Numbered from the stretch's first letter, positions 1 through 5,649 are shown. The stretch: 9,881 nt of DNA from Bacillota bacterium (GCA_023417635.1 JAEZFF010000061.1:1-9881), one strand, 5' to 3'. A program made the numbers and translations. Notes: generated by a model not told the origin, from the letters alone.

Positions 1-164
1 AACAGGGCAAGTAGTGAAACCGGAAGAAAAATGGCAAAGCCGCGCCGTGAAATGCGGTATTTCTTTTTACAGTTGGGGCATACACCGCTTTTCTGCATCA
101 TGTGCCGCCGCACGTCGGGGTAAAGAAAGCGCGCGCCGCAGTGAGGGCAAAGGGGAAGCTTCAT
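1..164 (-). CDS. Zinc-ribbon membrane protein, partial (second of a tandem pair)
   Basis: The open frame starts at ATG 164-162 and runs off the left edge, so only 54 codons are visible. The start is well supported: AAAGGAG lies 7 bases upstream, and the stop of the preceding gene is 12 bases away, so the two genes are probably co-transcribed and translated in sequence. The visible protein has two CxxC pairs, CPHC at residues 6-9 and CPNC at 29-32, with 19 residues between them. A basic stretch (about residues 33-41) and the beginning of a hydrophobic segment (from about residue 42) follow. This is the same plan and the same cysteine spacing as the neighbouring gene at 177-557, which suggests a tandem duplication. 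Inference: a membrane-anchored zinc-ribbon protein with the ribbon on the cytoplasmic side. The function is unknown, and nothing visible points to an enzyme. Confidence 0.75.
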   Translation of the reverse strand, partial: MKLPLCPHCGARFLYPDVRRHMMQKSGVCPNCKKKYRISRRGFAIFLPVSLLAL

Positions 165-176
165 TTTGTCGCTCCT

Positions 177-557
177 TTACCGGTACGCCGTGCCGCCGCG
201 GGGAGGCTCCTGCCTGTGGGCCTGCGGCGCGCGCGGGGGCATGGGTTTGCGGGGAAGCGGTTTGCGCAGCCGCACCTGAAACGGCGCAATCAGAAAAAAC
301 AAAAGAAAAAGGAGAAACACCCCGCCCAAAGTAAATGGGGCAAGGCTGCCGTCTAAAATCAGCCCCAGGATGCAGAGTATGGTGCCGGCAACAATCGCAA
401 AAAATCCAAAAGCATAAAGAGGCGAACCAAGAATAATGTTGGAAATGCCGCCGCACTTTGGGCAGATATATTCGCCGCGCCGCTTTAAAACCCATGCCTG
501 CGCATAATTCAGTTTATTCCCGCAGTGAGGACACTGCGGCAAATGGTACTGTTTCAT
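177..557 (-). CDS. Small zinc-ribbon protein with two membrane segments
   Basis: A 126-residue protein I cannot name. I chose ATG 557-555 because GAGG sits 8 bases upstream and overlaps the TGA stop of remB, giving tight coupling. An in-frame TTG at 581 would add 8 residues and overlap remB, and it looks less likely. The N-terminus has CPHC (residues 9-12) and CPKC (32-35), a four-cysteine zinc ribbon with 19 residues between the pairs. Two hydrophobic segments follow (about 46-68 and 73-92), then a tail of about 30 residues rich in Arg and Pro that is probably cytoplasmic. The layout resembles the known cysteine-rich 'CXXC-20-CXXC' type of small proteins, but the spacing is 19 here and I could not test membership. 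It lies where gyrB often follows remB. A zinc-dependent membrane sensor or adaptor is possible, but this is speculation. Confidence 0.8.
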   Translation of the reverse strand: MKQYHLPQCPHCGNKLNYAQAWVLKRRGEYICPKCGGISNIILGSPLYAFGFFAIVAGTILCILGLILDGSLAPFTLGGVFLLFLLFFLIAPFQVRLRKPLPRKPMPPRAPQAHRQEPPRGGTAYR

Positions 558-567
558 CTTTTTTTCC

Positions 568-840
568 TCACAGGTTTGCAATTTCTCCCGTATAGGCCGA
601 GCGTTTCAGCAGGGTCGCGGTAGAAATCTGCGAAGTATAGACCGTTTCGTTCCCGGCGCCGTCACAGCAGAGGATAAACGACTTTGGCATCTCGCTGGAA
701 ATACTGATGACGCGGCCGGATTTCTGCGCGGCGGCAAGATAATTACGCGTCGTATTGGAGATGGTGGACGTTTCAAGGTCAAAAATGCCAACCACGTCTT
801 TTGTGCGGATCACAATATTTTTTCCGAGATGAAGAAACAT
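568..840 (-). CDS. remB: Extracellular matrix regulator RemB-like (DUF370)
   Basis: A 90-residue protein whose sequence fits the DUF370/RemB family. It begins MFLHLGKNIVI, has a KDVVGIFDLE segment (about residues 14-23) and a PKSFIL strand (about 51-56), and near the C-terminus reads SQISTATLLKR (about 69-79). The start ATG 840-838 has GGAGG 5 bases upstream and follows the recF stop by one base. A longer in-frame ATG at 879 would lie inside recF and has no family support. In Bacillus subtilis the homologue (YaaB) sits next to recF and is linked to matrix/biofilm gene control; related RemA binds DNA. The role in this organism is inferred from family and position. It is co-transcribed with recF upstream and the zinc-ribbon genes downstream. 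Confidence 0.9.
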   Translation of the reverse strand: MFLHLGKNIVIRTKDVVGIFDLETSTISNTTRNYLAAAQKSGRVISISSEMPKSFILCCDGAGNETVYTSQISTATLLKRSAYTGEIANL

Positions 841-841
841 T

Positions 842-1942
842 TTACCCTCCGCTTTCGTCAGGTTGCGCTCCGGCATCAATTTTCTGCGGTACGCCGTCTG
901 TCACACGGAAGACCGCGCCGCATTTTGGGGCGCGCGCCGCGTCCGGCCCGCAGCAGGTGATAAAAACCTGAAAACCTTCCAGCCGGTTTAGCAGATAATT
1001 CTGCCGCTCGGTGTCGAGTTCGCTTAAAACGTCGTCAAGAAAAATCACCGGCGTTTCGCCCGTTGCCTGCTGCAGCATCTCAGCTTCCGCCAGTTTCAGT
1101 GCGATGACGGCGGAACGCTTCTGCCCCTGCGAACCATACAGCCGCGCATCCATGCCGGAAATGGAAACGGCAATGTCATCACGGTGAGGGCCTGCCCCGG
1201 TATGACCCGTGCGAATATCATCCTGCCGGGATTTTTTCAAAGTCTCGGCAAGGTTTTGGGCACTCGGTTCGTAACTCAAGGCCAGCTCTTCCCGGCCTGC
1301 GCACATTCCCGCATAAAAACGGGCGGCACGCGGCGCGAGTTTTTGAAGGTACGAAGCTCGCCCGCGCATCATCTTCGTGCCGAACTGCACCAGGCGGTCA
1401 TCCCAAACTGCCAGGGTGTCAAGCAGATCGGCGCAGCGGGGAATGTCTTTCAGCAGTGCATTTCGCTGGGCGAGCGAACGGCTGTACTCGGCAAAAATTG
1501 CTGCATACGCGGGTTTTATCTGGCACATGGCCGCATCGATAAAATTTCGCCGTCCAGCAGGCCCCCCCTGCAGCAGGGTCAGATGCTCCGGCGAAAAGAC
1601 CGCCGCGCGGAATTCCCCAAAAAGGGCGGTGCAGGAGCGTTTTTTCACGCCGTTCAGCTCTGCAGAGCGCCGCCCGTCCACCACGGCGATTTTTGCGGTT
1701 TGATCCCGGTCTGCGCCGTAAAAATCAAGGCAGATTTCCGCCCTTGTGTATCCGCTCCGCACAAGGGCAGCATCTTTTGCGCCGCGGAAGGAACGTTCCC
1801 CGGTAAACAGCCACATTCCTTCCAGCAGATTTGTTTTGCCCTGCGCATTTTTTCCGCAGATGACGTTCACGCTGTTGCTGGGATAAATTTCGCCTTCCGC
1901 TAAATTGCGAAAATCACGCCAGCCGAAACGCCGGATTTTCAC
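842..1942 (-). CDS. recF: DNA replication and repair protein RecF
   Basis: A 366-residue SMC/ABC-type ATPase, close to the usual RecF length. RecF loads or stabilises RecA at gaps in single-stranded DNA during recombinational repair, together with RecO and RecR. The Walker A motif is at residues 30-37 (GKNAQGKT), GPHRDD at 251-256, the ABC signature at about 271-276 (SQGQKR), and Walker B at about 299-304 (VIFLDD) followed by LSELD. The start is GTG 1942-1940, sharing its first G with the TAG stop of the S4 gene (TAGTG), so translation is probably coupled. GAGG lies about 7 bases upstream. The stop at 844-842 is one base from the remB start. This is the standard position in the dnaA-dnaN-S4-recF cluster. 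Nothing is missing or broken. Confidence 0.97.
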   Translation of the reverse strand: MKIRRFGWRDFRNLAEGEIYPSNSVNVICGKNAQGKTNLLEGMWLFTGERSFRGAKDAALVRSGYTRAEICLDFYGADRDQTAKIAVVDGRRSAELNGVKKRSCTALFGEFRAAVFSPEHLTLLQGGPAGRRNFIDAAMCQIKPAYAAIFAEYSRSLAQRNALLKDIPRCADLLDTLAVWDDRLVQFGTKMMRGRASYLQKLAPRAARFYAGMCAGREELALSYEPSAQNLAETLKKSRQDDIRTGHTGAGPHRDDIAVSISGMDARLYGSQGQKRSAVIALKLAEAEMLQQATGETPVIFLDDVLSELDTERQNYLLNRLEGFQVFITCCGPDAARAPKCGAVFRVTDGVPQKIDAGAQPDESGG

Positions 1943-2154
1943 TACGCTACCTCATAAAACTTTTTGTCGTACTCCGCACAGTCGCCCGGCCGGAGTTTTT
2001 TCCCGCGCATATAGCAGTTTGCACCGTTTACTTTTACTTTGCCGCTCTGGATGGCCATTTTTGCCTGGCCTCCCGTTTCAAACGCGCCGCAAAGCTTTAA
2101 GAAACTGTCGAGCCGGATAAACTCTGTGTCAATCTTCATTTTGATCGGTTCCAT
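1942..2154 (-). CDS. rlbA: S4-domain RNA-binding protein, RlbA/YaaA type
   Basis: A 70-residue protein that is essentially a single S4 domain. The core at residues 14-58 contains RLDSFLKLCG, then the GGQAKMAIQSGKVKVNG turn, then RGKKLRPGD. Between dnaN and recF this is the conserved small S4 gene of Firmicutes (yaaA in B. subtilis, also called rlbA and linked to ribosome biogenesis). The symbol rests on position and domain, not on function shown here. ATG 2154-2152 was chosen because GGAGGAG lies about 6 bases upstream inside the end of dnaN and the dnaN stop is one base away. The in-frame ATG at 2139 lacks such a site. The TAG stop overlaps the recF GTG start. The domain binds structured RNA, probably rRNA. 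Confidence 0.92.
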   Translation of the reverse strand: MEPIKMKIDTEFIRLDSFLKLCGAFETGGQAKMAIQSGKVKVNGANCYMRGKKLRPGDCAEYDKKFYEVA

Positions 2155-2155
2155 G

Positions 2156-3265
2156 TTATTCTCCTCCGCTCTTTAGCCGCACCGGCAGCACAAGGAACAG
2201 GAATGACTCGCCCTCACACGGAAAAACAGTCAGCGGACTGAGCGGCCCGTTCAGCTTAATGCGGACTTCGTCGCATTCCGTGTTGTGAAGGGCATCCAGC
2301 AGGTAATGGCTGTTAAAGCCCATTTCTACTTCGTCACCTGTAATTTCGGCATCCAGCTTATCATTTGCGCGCCCAATTGCCGTAGAACAGGAAAGTTTAA
2401 TGCTTCCATTGCCAAACAGGCAGCGAATTGGGCTGCGCAGCCGTTCGGTAATCAGCAGGGATACGCGCTCAAGGCTTCCGACAAAATCAGAAACAGAAAC
2501 GCGTATTTCTGTTTTAGATTCTTTTGGCAGCGCGGCGCGCCAGTCAAGAAAATCGCCTTCCAGCAGGCGGGAAATCACTGTGTAATTCCCAACTCGGAAC
2601 AGAATATGGCGCATCCCGACCTGAAGCTCGGTTTCGTCGTCATTGTCGCCTAAAAGCTTCATGACTTCGCTGAGGGTTTTGCCCGGCACAACAAAGTCAC
2701 ACTTTTCATCCGACTGAATTGGCTCTTCCCGGATAGCTAACCGATAGCCGTCGACGGAAATGAGGCGGATTTTGTTGCTTTCAATCTCAAACAAGGTGCC
2801 GGTATGAACCGGCTTAGCGTCGGTTTGTGCGACAGCGAAAAGGGTTTGACGTATCATACTTTTCAGCGTGTTCGCCGGAATTTTTACGTCTTTTTCACCG
2901 TTAATGCGGGGCAATTCGGGGTACTCTTCCGCTGGAATACCAACAACAGAGAACTTTGCTTCCCCGCTTTCAATCTGCGTGACTTGTTTTTCATCCGTCG
3001 AAAAGCTGACTTGGCTGGCAGGAAGGCGGCGCACAATGTCACCGAACAGTTTTGCTCCCATTACGATGCTGCCGCTTTCTTTCACATCCGCTTCAATTTC
3101 CGTCGTCATTCCAATTTCGAGGTCGTACCCGCATAAACGCACGGAATGATCCTTTGCGGTAAGGAGGATGCCTTCGAGTGCCGGTATGGATGATTTTGAT
3201 GAAACTGCACGCTGAACATTCAACACGGCTTCGTTTAGTTTTTGCCTGTCACATAAAAACTTCAT
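2156..3265 (-). CDS. dnaN: DNA polymerase III beta subunit (sliding clamp)
   Basis: A 369-residue beta clamp of normal length. The ring-shaped dimer encircles DNA and tethers the replicative polymerase and other partners. Family marks are the N-terminal MKFLCDRQKLNEAV, the AVSSKSSIPALEGILL segment (about residues 20-35), the YRLAIREE stretch (about 173-180) and a C-terminal LVLPVRL (about 357-363) next to the partner-binding pocket. The start ATG 3265-3263 follows a weak AGG about 10 bases upstream; no better start is in frame. The gene is separated from dnaA by the 528-base origin-like spacer. A possible -10 (TATAAC, minus strand, 3291-3286) lies upstream but its -35 is poor, so I cannot tell whether dnaN has its own promoter or depends on dnaA read-through. 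Confidence 0.97.
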   Translation of the reverse strand: MKFLCDRQKLNEAVLNVQRAVSSKSSIPALEGILLTAKDHSVRLCGYDLEIGMTTEIEADVKESGSIVMGAKLFGDIVRRLPASQVSFSTDEKQVTQIESGEAKFSVVGIPAEEYPELPRINGEKDVKIPANTLKSMIRQTLFAVAQTDAKPVHTGTLFEIESNKIRLISVDGYRLAIREEPIQSDEKCDFVVPGKTLSEVMKLLGDNDDETELQVGMRHILFRVGNYTVISRLLEGDFLDWRAALPKESKTEIRVSVSDFVGSLERVSLLITERLRSPIRCLFGNGSIKLSCSTAIGRANDKLDAEITGDEVEMGFNSHYLLDALHNTECDEVRIKLNGPLSPLTVFPCEGESFLFLVLPVRLKSGGE

Positions 3266-3417
3266 GATTCAATCGCCTGCTTCCCGTTATAATCAAGATA
3301 GAAAGAGTTTTTTCAGCATTAGGAGTAGTGTGCGCGTAAAAGTGGAAAACTAACGAAAACCTAGTATCGGTGCCGTTTTGCGGCTTGATAGTTTTACTTT
3401 TCGCTTTGTGGAACGGA

Positions 3418-3426
3418 TGTGAATAA
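3418..3426 (-). promoter_or_regulatory. DnaA box TTATTCACA
   Basis: The plus strand reads TGTGAATAA, which is TTATTCACA on the minus strand. It matches the relaxed consensus TTATNCACA at all fixed positions. A weak half-matching site (TGTGGAACG, 3407-3415) lies just before it and an opposed TAATCCACC (3424-3432) overlaps its end, giving a small cluster. This is the strongest DnaA site I could find in the window. Confidence 0.7.
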
Positions 3427-3454
3427 TCCACCACAAAAATGAATAATTAACTGT

Positions 3455-3547
3455 ATGTTGAAAACCCGGTGGGAAATGTTGAAAACTTAGTGAAAAACCA
3501 AAACGGCATTTTCCGGGTTTTTCCACCGGAATGTGAAATGTTGAAAA
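3455..3547 (+). repeat. Three exact copies of ATGTTGAAAA in the origin spacer
   Basis: Copies are at 3455-3464, 3476-3485 and 3538-3547, all in the same orientation. Start-to-start distances are 21 and 62 bases, close to two and six helical turns, so the copies would face the same side of the DNA. The complement contains TTTTCAACA, which differs from TTATCCACA at two positions, so they could be weak DnaA sites or an iteron for another protein. Confidence 0.65.
3461..3521. repeat. Long imperfect inverted repeat (dyad) in the origin spacer
   Basis: AAAACCCGG at 3461-3469 is perfectly complementary to CCGGGTTTT at 3513-3521. The stem continues inward with GAAATG (3473-3478) against CATTTT (3507-3512), with one G-T wobble, after a 3-base bulge (TGG, 3470-3472). 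The apical loop is about 28 bases. A competing pairing also exists: CCGGTGG (3467-3473) with CCACCGG (3523-3529). The dyad encloses one of the ATGTTGAAAA copies. Confidence 0.55.
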
Positions 3548-3727
3548 TCAATTCAACTTTTTAGGCAACAAAATGCTGCGCGGCGCTTTTCTCTTTATGG
3601 GACTTGCAAAGAACTTATAGACCTTACATTTGCTCTTACAAGCATGGACGTTTTTGAATTAGCTGAAGCTTTTTCTGAGTGCTATAAATCAGCCAAATGC
3701 TGCGCGGCTCTAGAAAACCAAAGCTAA
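3545..3727 (+). other. Open frame inside the origin spacer, possible small protein or gene remnant
   Basis: A plus-strand frame is open from 3545 to a TAA at 3725-3727. Its only ATG is at 3644, which would give a 27-residue peptide beginning MDVFELAEAF and containing two adjacent cysteines. Codons upstream of the ATG also read in a protein-like way (for example CKELIDLTFALTS), which suggests a decayed or fragmentary coding sequence. Against a functional gene: no ribosome binding site precedes ATG 3644, no GTG or TTG start lies upstream in frame, and it converges on dnaA inside the likely origin. A hairpin begins at its stop codon. I do not recognise the family, and chance is a real alternative. 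Confidence 0.2.
3571..3708 (+). repeat. 14-base direct repeat AAATGCTGCGCGGC
   Basis: Exact copies at 3571-3584 and 3695-3708, with 110 bases between them. It is GC-rich within an AT-rich spacer. The two copies lie in different frames relative to the plus-strand open frame that spans them, so they do not encode the same peptide. They could be protein-binding sites or the ends of a small inserted or duplicated piece. Confidence 0.6.
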
Positions 3728-3748
3728 CACAAATCTTATTTTTGTGTT
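3726..3748 (+). terminator. Hairpin with short T-run, weak terminator candidate
   Basis: AACACAAA (3726-3733) pairs perfectly with TTTGTGTT (3741-3748) across a 7-base loop, followed by TT and, after ACCGG, seven more T. It begins at the stop codon of the plus-strand open frame. The stem is AT-rich and the T-run is interrupted, so terminator activity is uncertain. Confidence 0.3.
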
Positions 3749-3766
3749 TTACCGGTTTTTTTCGCA

Positions 3767-3792
3767 CAGCCTTTTTTTAGAAAAAAAGGCTG
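3767..3792 (-). other. Perfect hairpin immediately after dnaA
   Basis: CAGCC plus seven T (3767-3778) is perfectly complementary to seven A plus GGCTG (3781-3792), with AG between. It begins one base past the dnaA stop. In the dnaA transcript it forms a stem but is followed by an A-rich stretch rather than T residues. It is therefore not a standard intrinsic terminator and could instead protect the 3' end or partly attenuate read-through to dnaN. Confidence 0.5.
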
Positions 3793-3793
3793 C

Positions 3794-5107
3794 CTACCGG
3801 TCGCGGATATTCTTAATAATGTCCTCGACTGTCGCTTTGATTTTAGGGTCGTGGGCAGCATTTTTTTCGACCTGCTGGATGGCATAAACAACGGTCGAGT
3901 GGTCGCGCCCACCGAATTCACGCCCGATGGCCTGCATGGACATCTGCGTAATTTCGCGCACAACATACATGGAAACCTGGCGTGCGCTTGAAATGTTGGC
4001 CGAGCGTTTCGAAGAGCGAATATCGTCGCCCGTTGTGCCGAAAGTCCGCGCCACCTCGTCCACTATTTTCTCAACGGTGAGCGGCGTCGGCTGGTCGTTG
4101 TTTATAATATCGCTGATGGCGGCCTGTGCGGTCTGTACGCTGTAAGGGTCGCCGTTCAGCAGATGAAAAGCTTTCATTTTTTTCACGGCGCCTTCCAGCT
4201 GGCGGATGTTATTTTTCAGCCGGTTGGCGATGTATTCAATCACATTGTCTGGCAGCTCAATCTGAAGCAGTTCCGCCTTGCGTTTGATAATAGCAATGCG
4301 GGTTTCAAAATCCGGCGGCTGTATGTCTGCCGTAAGGCCCCACTCAAAACGGGTGAGCAGGCGCTCTTCCAGTGTGGCAATATCTTTCGGCGGCCGGTCG
4401 GATGTGAGGACAATCTGCTTCTTTGCTTCATATAATGTATTAAAGGTATGAAAAAATTCTTCCTGTGTGGAATCCTTGCCTGCAATGAACTGAATATCGT
4501 CGACCAGAAGAACATCTGCCCGCCGGTACCGCTGATGAAATTCGCCGGTAGTGCCTCGGCGGATCGCTTCAATCAGCTCGTTTGTAAACTCGTCCCCTTT
4601 AATGTAGACAATGTCCATGTCTGGATGCGTATGGCTGATTTCATTTCGGATAGCATAAAGAAGATGTGTTTTGCCAAGGCCGGAGTTCCCATAGATGAAA
4701 AGCGGGTTGTAAAGGGAAGCCGGTTTGCTGGCAACCGCCATGGAAGCGGCGTGCGCAAATTTATTGGAAGGCCCCACAATAAACGTGTCGAACGTAAACT
4801 CATAGTTTTCGCTGGCAGGGATTTCCTCTTCTTTTTTCTTTTCATGCTCTGTTTCATCGGGCGTTACAATGCGCACCTGAATCTCCTGGCTGAAAATTTC
4901 ACGGAACGCCTCTTCCAGCAGATCCTTATAATAATGGATGATAGTCTGACGGTGCAGTTCGTTCGGCACTTTCAGCACAGCAACTCCGCCTGAAAAGTCG
5001 AGCGTTACAGGCTCAATTCTGCTGATCCACGTGGAAAATGCAATTTCAGTTATTCTGCTTTTGCAGTACCCGCAGACCAGGTTCCATACTTCCGAAAAAG
5101 ATTCCAT
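3794..5107 (-). CDS. dnaA: Chromosomal replication initiator DnaA
   Basis: A 437-residue AAA+ initiator that binds DnaA boxes, melts the origin and recruits the helicase. Domain I begins ESFSEVWNLVCGYC (residues 2-15) and a variable acidic/lysine linker lies around 82-100. Walker A is GNSGLGKTH (140-148), Walker B VLLVDD (199-204), sensor I TSDRPP (235-240) and the arginine finger R253 in LTRFEWGL. Domain IV carries the DNA-binding signature GREFGGRDHSTVVYA (395-409). I chose ATG 5107-5105 because the family normally begins at this MxSF...W stretch. GAGG lies about 12 bases upstream, which is long. In-frame ATGs at 5125 and 5197 would add 6 or 30 residues without family similarity or a clear ribosome binding site. 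The stop is TAG. It is transcribed from the promoter at 5221-5249. Confidence 0.98.
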   Translation of the reverse strand: MESFSEVWNLVCGYCKSRITEIAFSTWISRIEPVTLDFSGGVAVLKVPNELHRQTIIHYYKDLLEEAFREIFSQEIQVRIVTPDETEHEKKKEEEIPASENYEFTFDTFIVGPSNKFAHAASMAVASKPASLYNPLFIYGNSGLGKTHLLYAIRNEISHTHPDMDIVYIKGDEFTNELIEAIRRGTTGEFHQRYRRADVLLVDDIQFIAGKDSTQEEFFHTFNTLYEAKKQIVLTSDRPPKDIATLEERLLTRFEWGLTADIQPPDFETRIAIIKRKAELLQIELPDNVIEYIANRLKNNIRQLEGAVKKMKAFHLLNGDPYSVQTAQAAISDIINNDQPTPLTVEKIVDEVARTFGTTGDDIRSSKRSANISSARQVSMYVVREITQMSMQAIGREFGGRDHSTVVYAIQQVEKNAAHDPKIKATVEDIIKNIRDR

Positions 5108-5220
5108 TCCGATTTCATACCTCATTTTTACGGAAAATTGTTCTGTCGTGTTCCGGGCGTTTTCCCGGCCATACTCCCCTTTGCCTTGAATTCCCATCAA
5201 AGCAAAAATACCCGCTTACT

Positions 5221-5249
5221 ATCATACCACAAACACCTTGGCTTTTCAA
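5221..5249 (-). promoter_or_regulatory. dnaA promoter, extended -10
   Basis: On the minus strand TTGAAA (5249-5244) is followed after 17 bases by TATGAT (5226-5221), preceded by TGG, which makes an extended -10. Each hexamer differs from the sigma-A consensus at one position. Transcription should start near 5214, giving a leader of about 107 bases to ATG 5107. It is the best minus-strand promoter upstream of dnaA. No DnaA box overlaps it, so autoregulation by direct binding is not obvious. Confidence 0.65.
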
Positions 5250-5331
5250 TGAAATAAAGCGCTCAGAGCACTTTCTAAAGCTGAAAGCCTTTGAACGCCT
5301 CCTTCAGAAAACCCGCTCAAAAGGGCCGGTA

Positions 5332-5349
5332 TTGCCCTAAAAAGGGCAA
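5332..5349. repeat. Hairpin TTGCCCT-AAAA-AGGGCAA
   Basis: A perfect 7-base stem with a 4-base loop between the two divergent promoters. A T-run on the plus strand begins only about 15 bases later (5364-5371), too far for a classical intrinsic terminator. It could be a protein-binding dyad or a weak terminator of transcription entering from the left. Confidence 0.45.
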
Positions 5350-5360
5350 CAGAACGCGTA

Positions 5361-5412
5361 ATTCTTTTTTTACACATAAGCTGCTATACATTTATATTAA
5401 TAAAATTATTCC
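5361..5412. other. AT-rich block, possible unwinding or UP element
   Basis: A run of A and T with few G or C, including TTTATATTAATAAAATTATT at 5391-5410. It lies between the dnaA and rpmH promoters and contains the near DnaA box TTTTACACA (5368-5376). It could ease strand opening if this spacer is part of the origin, or act as an upstream promoter element for rpmH. Confidence 0.35.
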
Positions 5413-5448
5413 TTTTTTCCCCTGCGGCGCCGTTTTTGCAATTTTTTC

Positions 5449-5477
5449 TTTTCAATTGGGCAATCTTGTGGTATAGT
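5449..5477 (+). promoter_or_regulatory. Possible upstream rpmH promoter
   Basis: TTTTCA (5449-5454), 17 bases, then TATAGT (5472-5477), with T-rich sequence upstream. The -35 matches the consensus at only four of six positions. It would make an rpmH leader of about 165 bases carrying the hairpin at 5544-5558. It is much weaker than the promoter at 5578-5607. Confidence 0.3.
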
Positions 5478-5543
5478 AAACTTTATAGGGCAAGCTGTCT
5501 GCCTTTTAAAATGGACAGGCGCCCGCTTAAAATCTGCGTTTTT

Positions 5544-5558
5544 CGCCCGTTCCGGGCG
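5544..5558 (+). other. GC-rich hairpin upstream of the rpmH promoter
   Basis: CGCCCG-TTC-CGGGCG, a 6-base perfect stem with a 3-base loop, ending 19 bases before the rpmH -35. It is followed by TTT on the plus strand. If transcription starts at the upstream promoter it could act as a weak terminator or attenuator; otherwise it may be a protein-binding dyad. Confidence 0.35.
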
Positions 5559-5577
5559 TTTACAGGCGGCTTTTTGG

Positions 5578-5607
5578 TTGACATACCGCCGAAAGATACG
5601 CTATAAT
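5578..5607 (+). promoter_or_regulatory. rpmH operon promoter TTGACA-18-TATAAT
   Basis: TTGACA at 5578-5583 and TATAAT at 5602-5607 are both perfect sigma-A hexamers, separated by 18 bases. The start of transcription should be near 5614, about 36 bases before the rpmH ATG. This is the strongest promoter in the window, as expected for a ribosomal protein operon. Confidence 0.88.
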
Positions 5608-5649
5608 TCAAAAATAGGCGCAGATTCACCCGAAAGGAGGGTATTTTTC

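Larger units (their letters stand above)
3266..3793. other. oriC: Candidate oriC: dnaA-dnaN spacer
   Basis: A 528-base AT-enriched spacer without a convincing gene. Position is the main argument: in many Firmicutes the spacer between dnaA and dnaN carries DnaA boxes and the unwinding element. Visible here are one good DnaA box (3418-3426) and degenerate 7-of-9 boxes at 3341-3349 (AGTGGAAAA), 3424-3432 (TAATCCACC) and 3519-3527 (TTTTCCACC). There are also three ATGTTGAAAA copies, a long dyad, a 14-base direct repeat and two hairpins near the dnaA end. I did not find a clear run of DnaA-trio repeats. The origin may be bipartite, with the dnaA-rpmH spacer contributing. Confidence 0.7.
5108..5649. 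other. dnaA-rpmH divergent spacer, possible second part of oriC
   Basis: About 540 bases without a supported gene. It contains the minus-strand dnaA promoter and roughly 107-base leader. The leader includes a GC hairpin, CCGGG 5153-5157 with CCCGG 5164-5168. It also holds a TTGCCCT/AGGGCAA hairpin, an AT-rich block, and one or two plus-strand promoters for rpmH. One near DnaA box is TTTTACACA (5368-5376), one mismatch from TTATACACA. In several Firmicutes this side also carries DnaA box clusters, but here they are sparse. A 13-base sequence, GTTCCGGGCGTTT, occurs at both 5150-5162 and 5549-5561. Confidence 0.6.

Noticed and set aside
67..495. Minus-strand open frame (142 codons) overlapping both zinc-ribbon genes in another frame
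   Set aside because: The overlapping frames at 177-557 and 1-164 have ribosome binding sites and paired CxxC motifs, while this one has neither.
1184..1903. Plus-strand open frame (239 codons) opposite recF
   Set aside because: Antisense to a complete recF with all ATPase motifs; the translation has no recognisable domain.
3301..3340. DnaA-trio array near TTAGGAGTAGTG
   Set aside because: Only two or three trio-like steps are present, and they are not next to a good DnaA box and GC-rich stretch as expected.
3249..3434. Minus-strand open frame upstream of dnaN
   Set aside because: It overlaps the dnaN start and the DnaA box region and has no ribosome binding site or family resemblance.
3767..3792. 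Intrinsic terminator of dnaA
   Set aside because: The stem is perfect but is followed by A-rich sequence in the dnaA direction rather than T residues, so I list it only as a hairpin.
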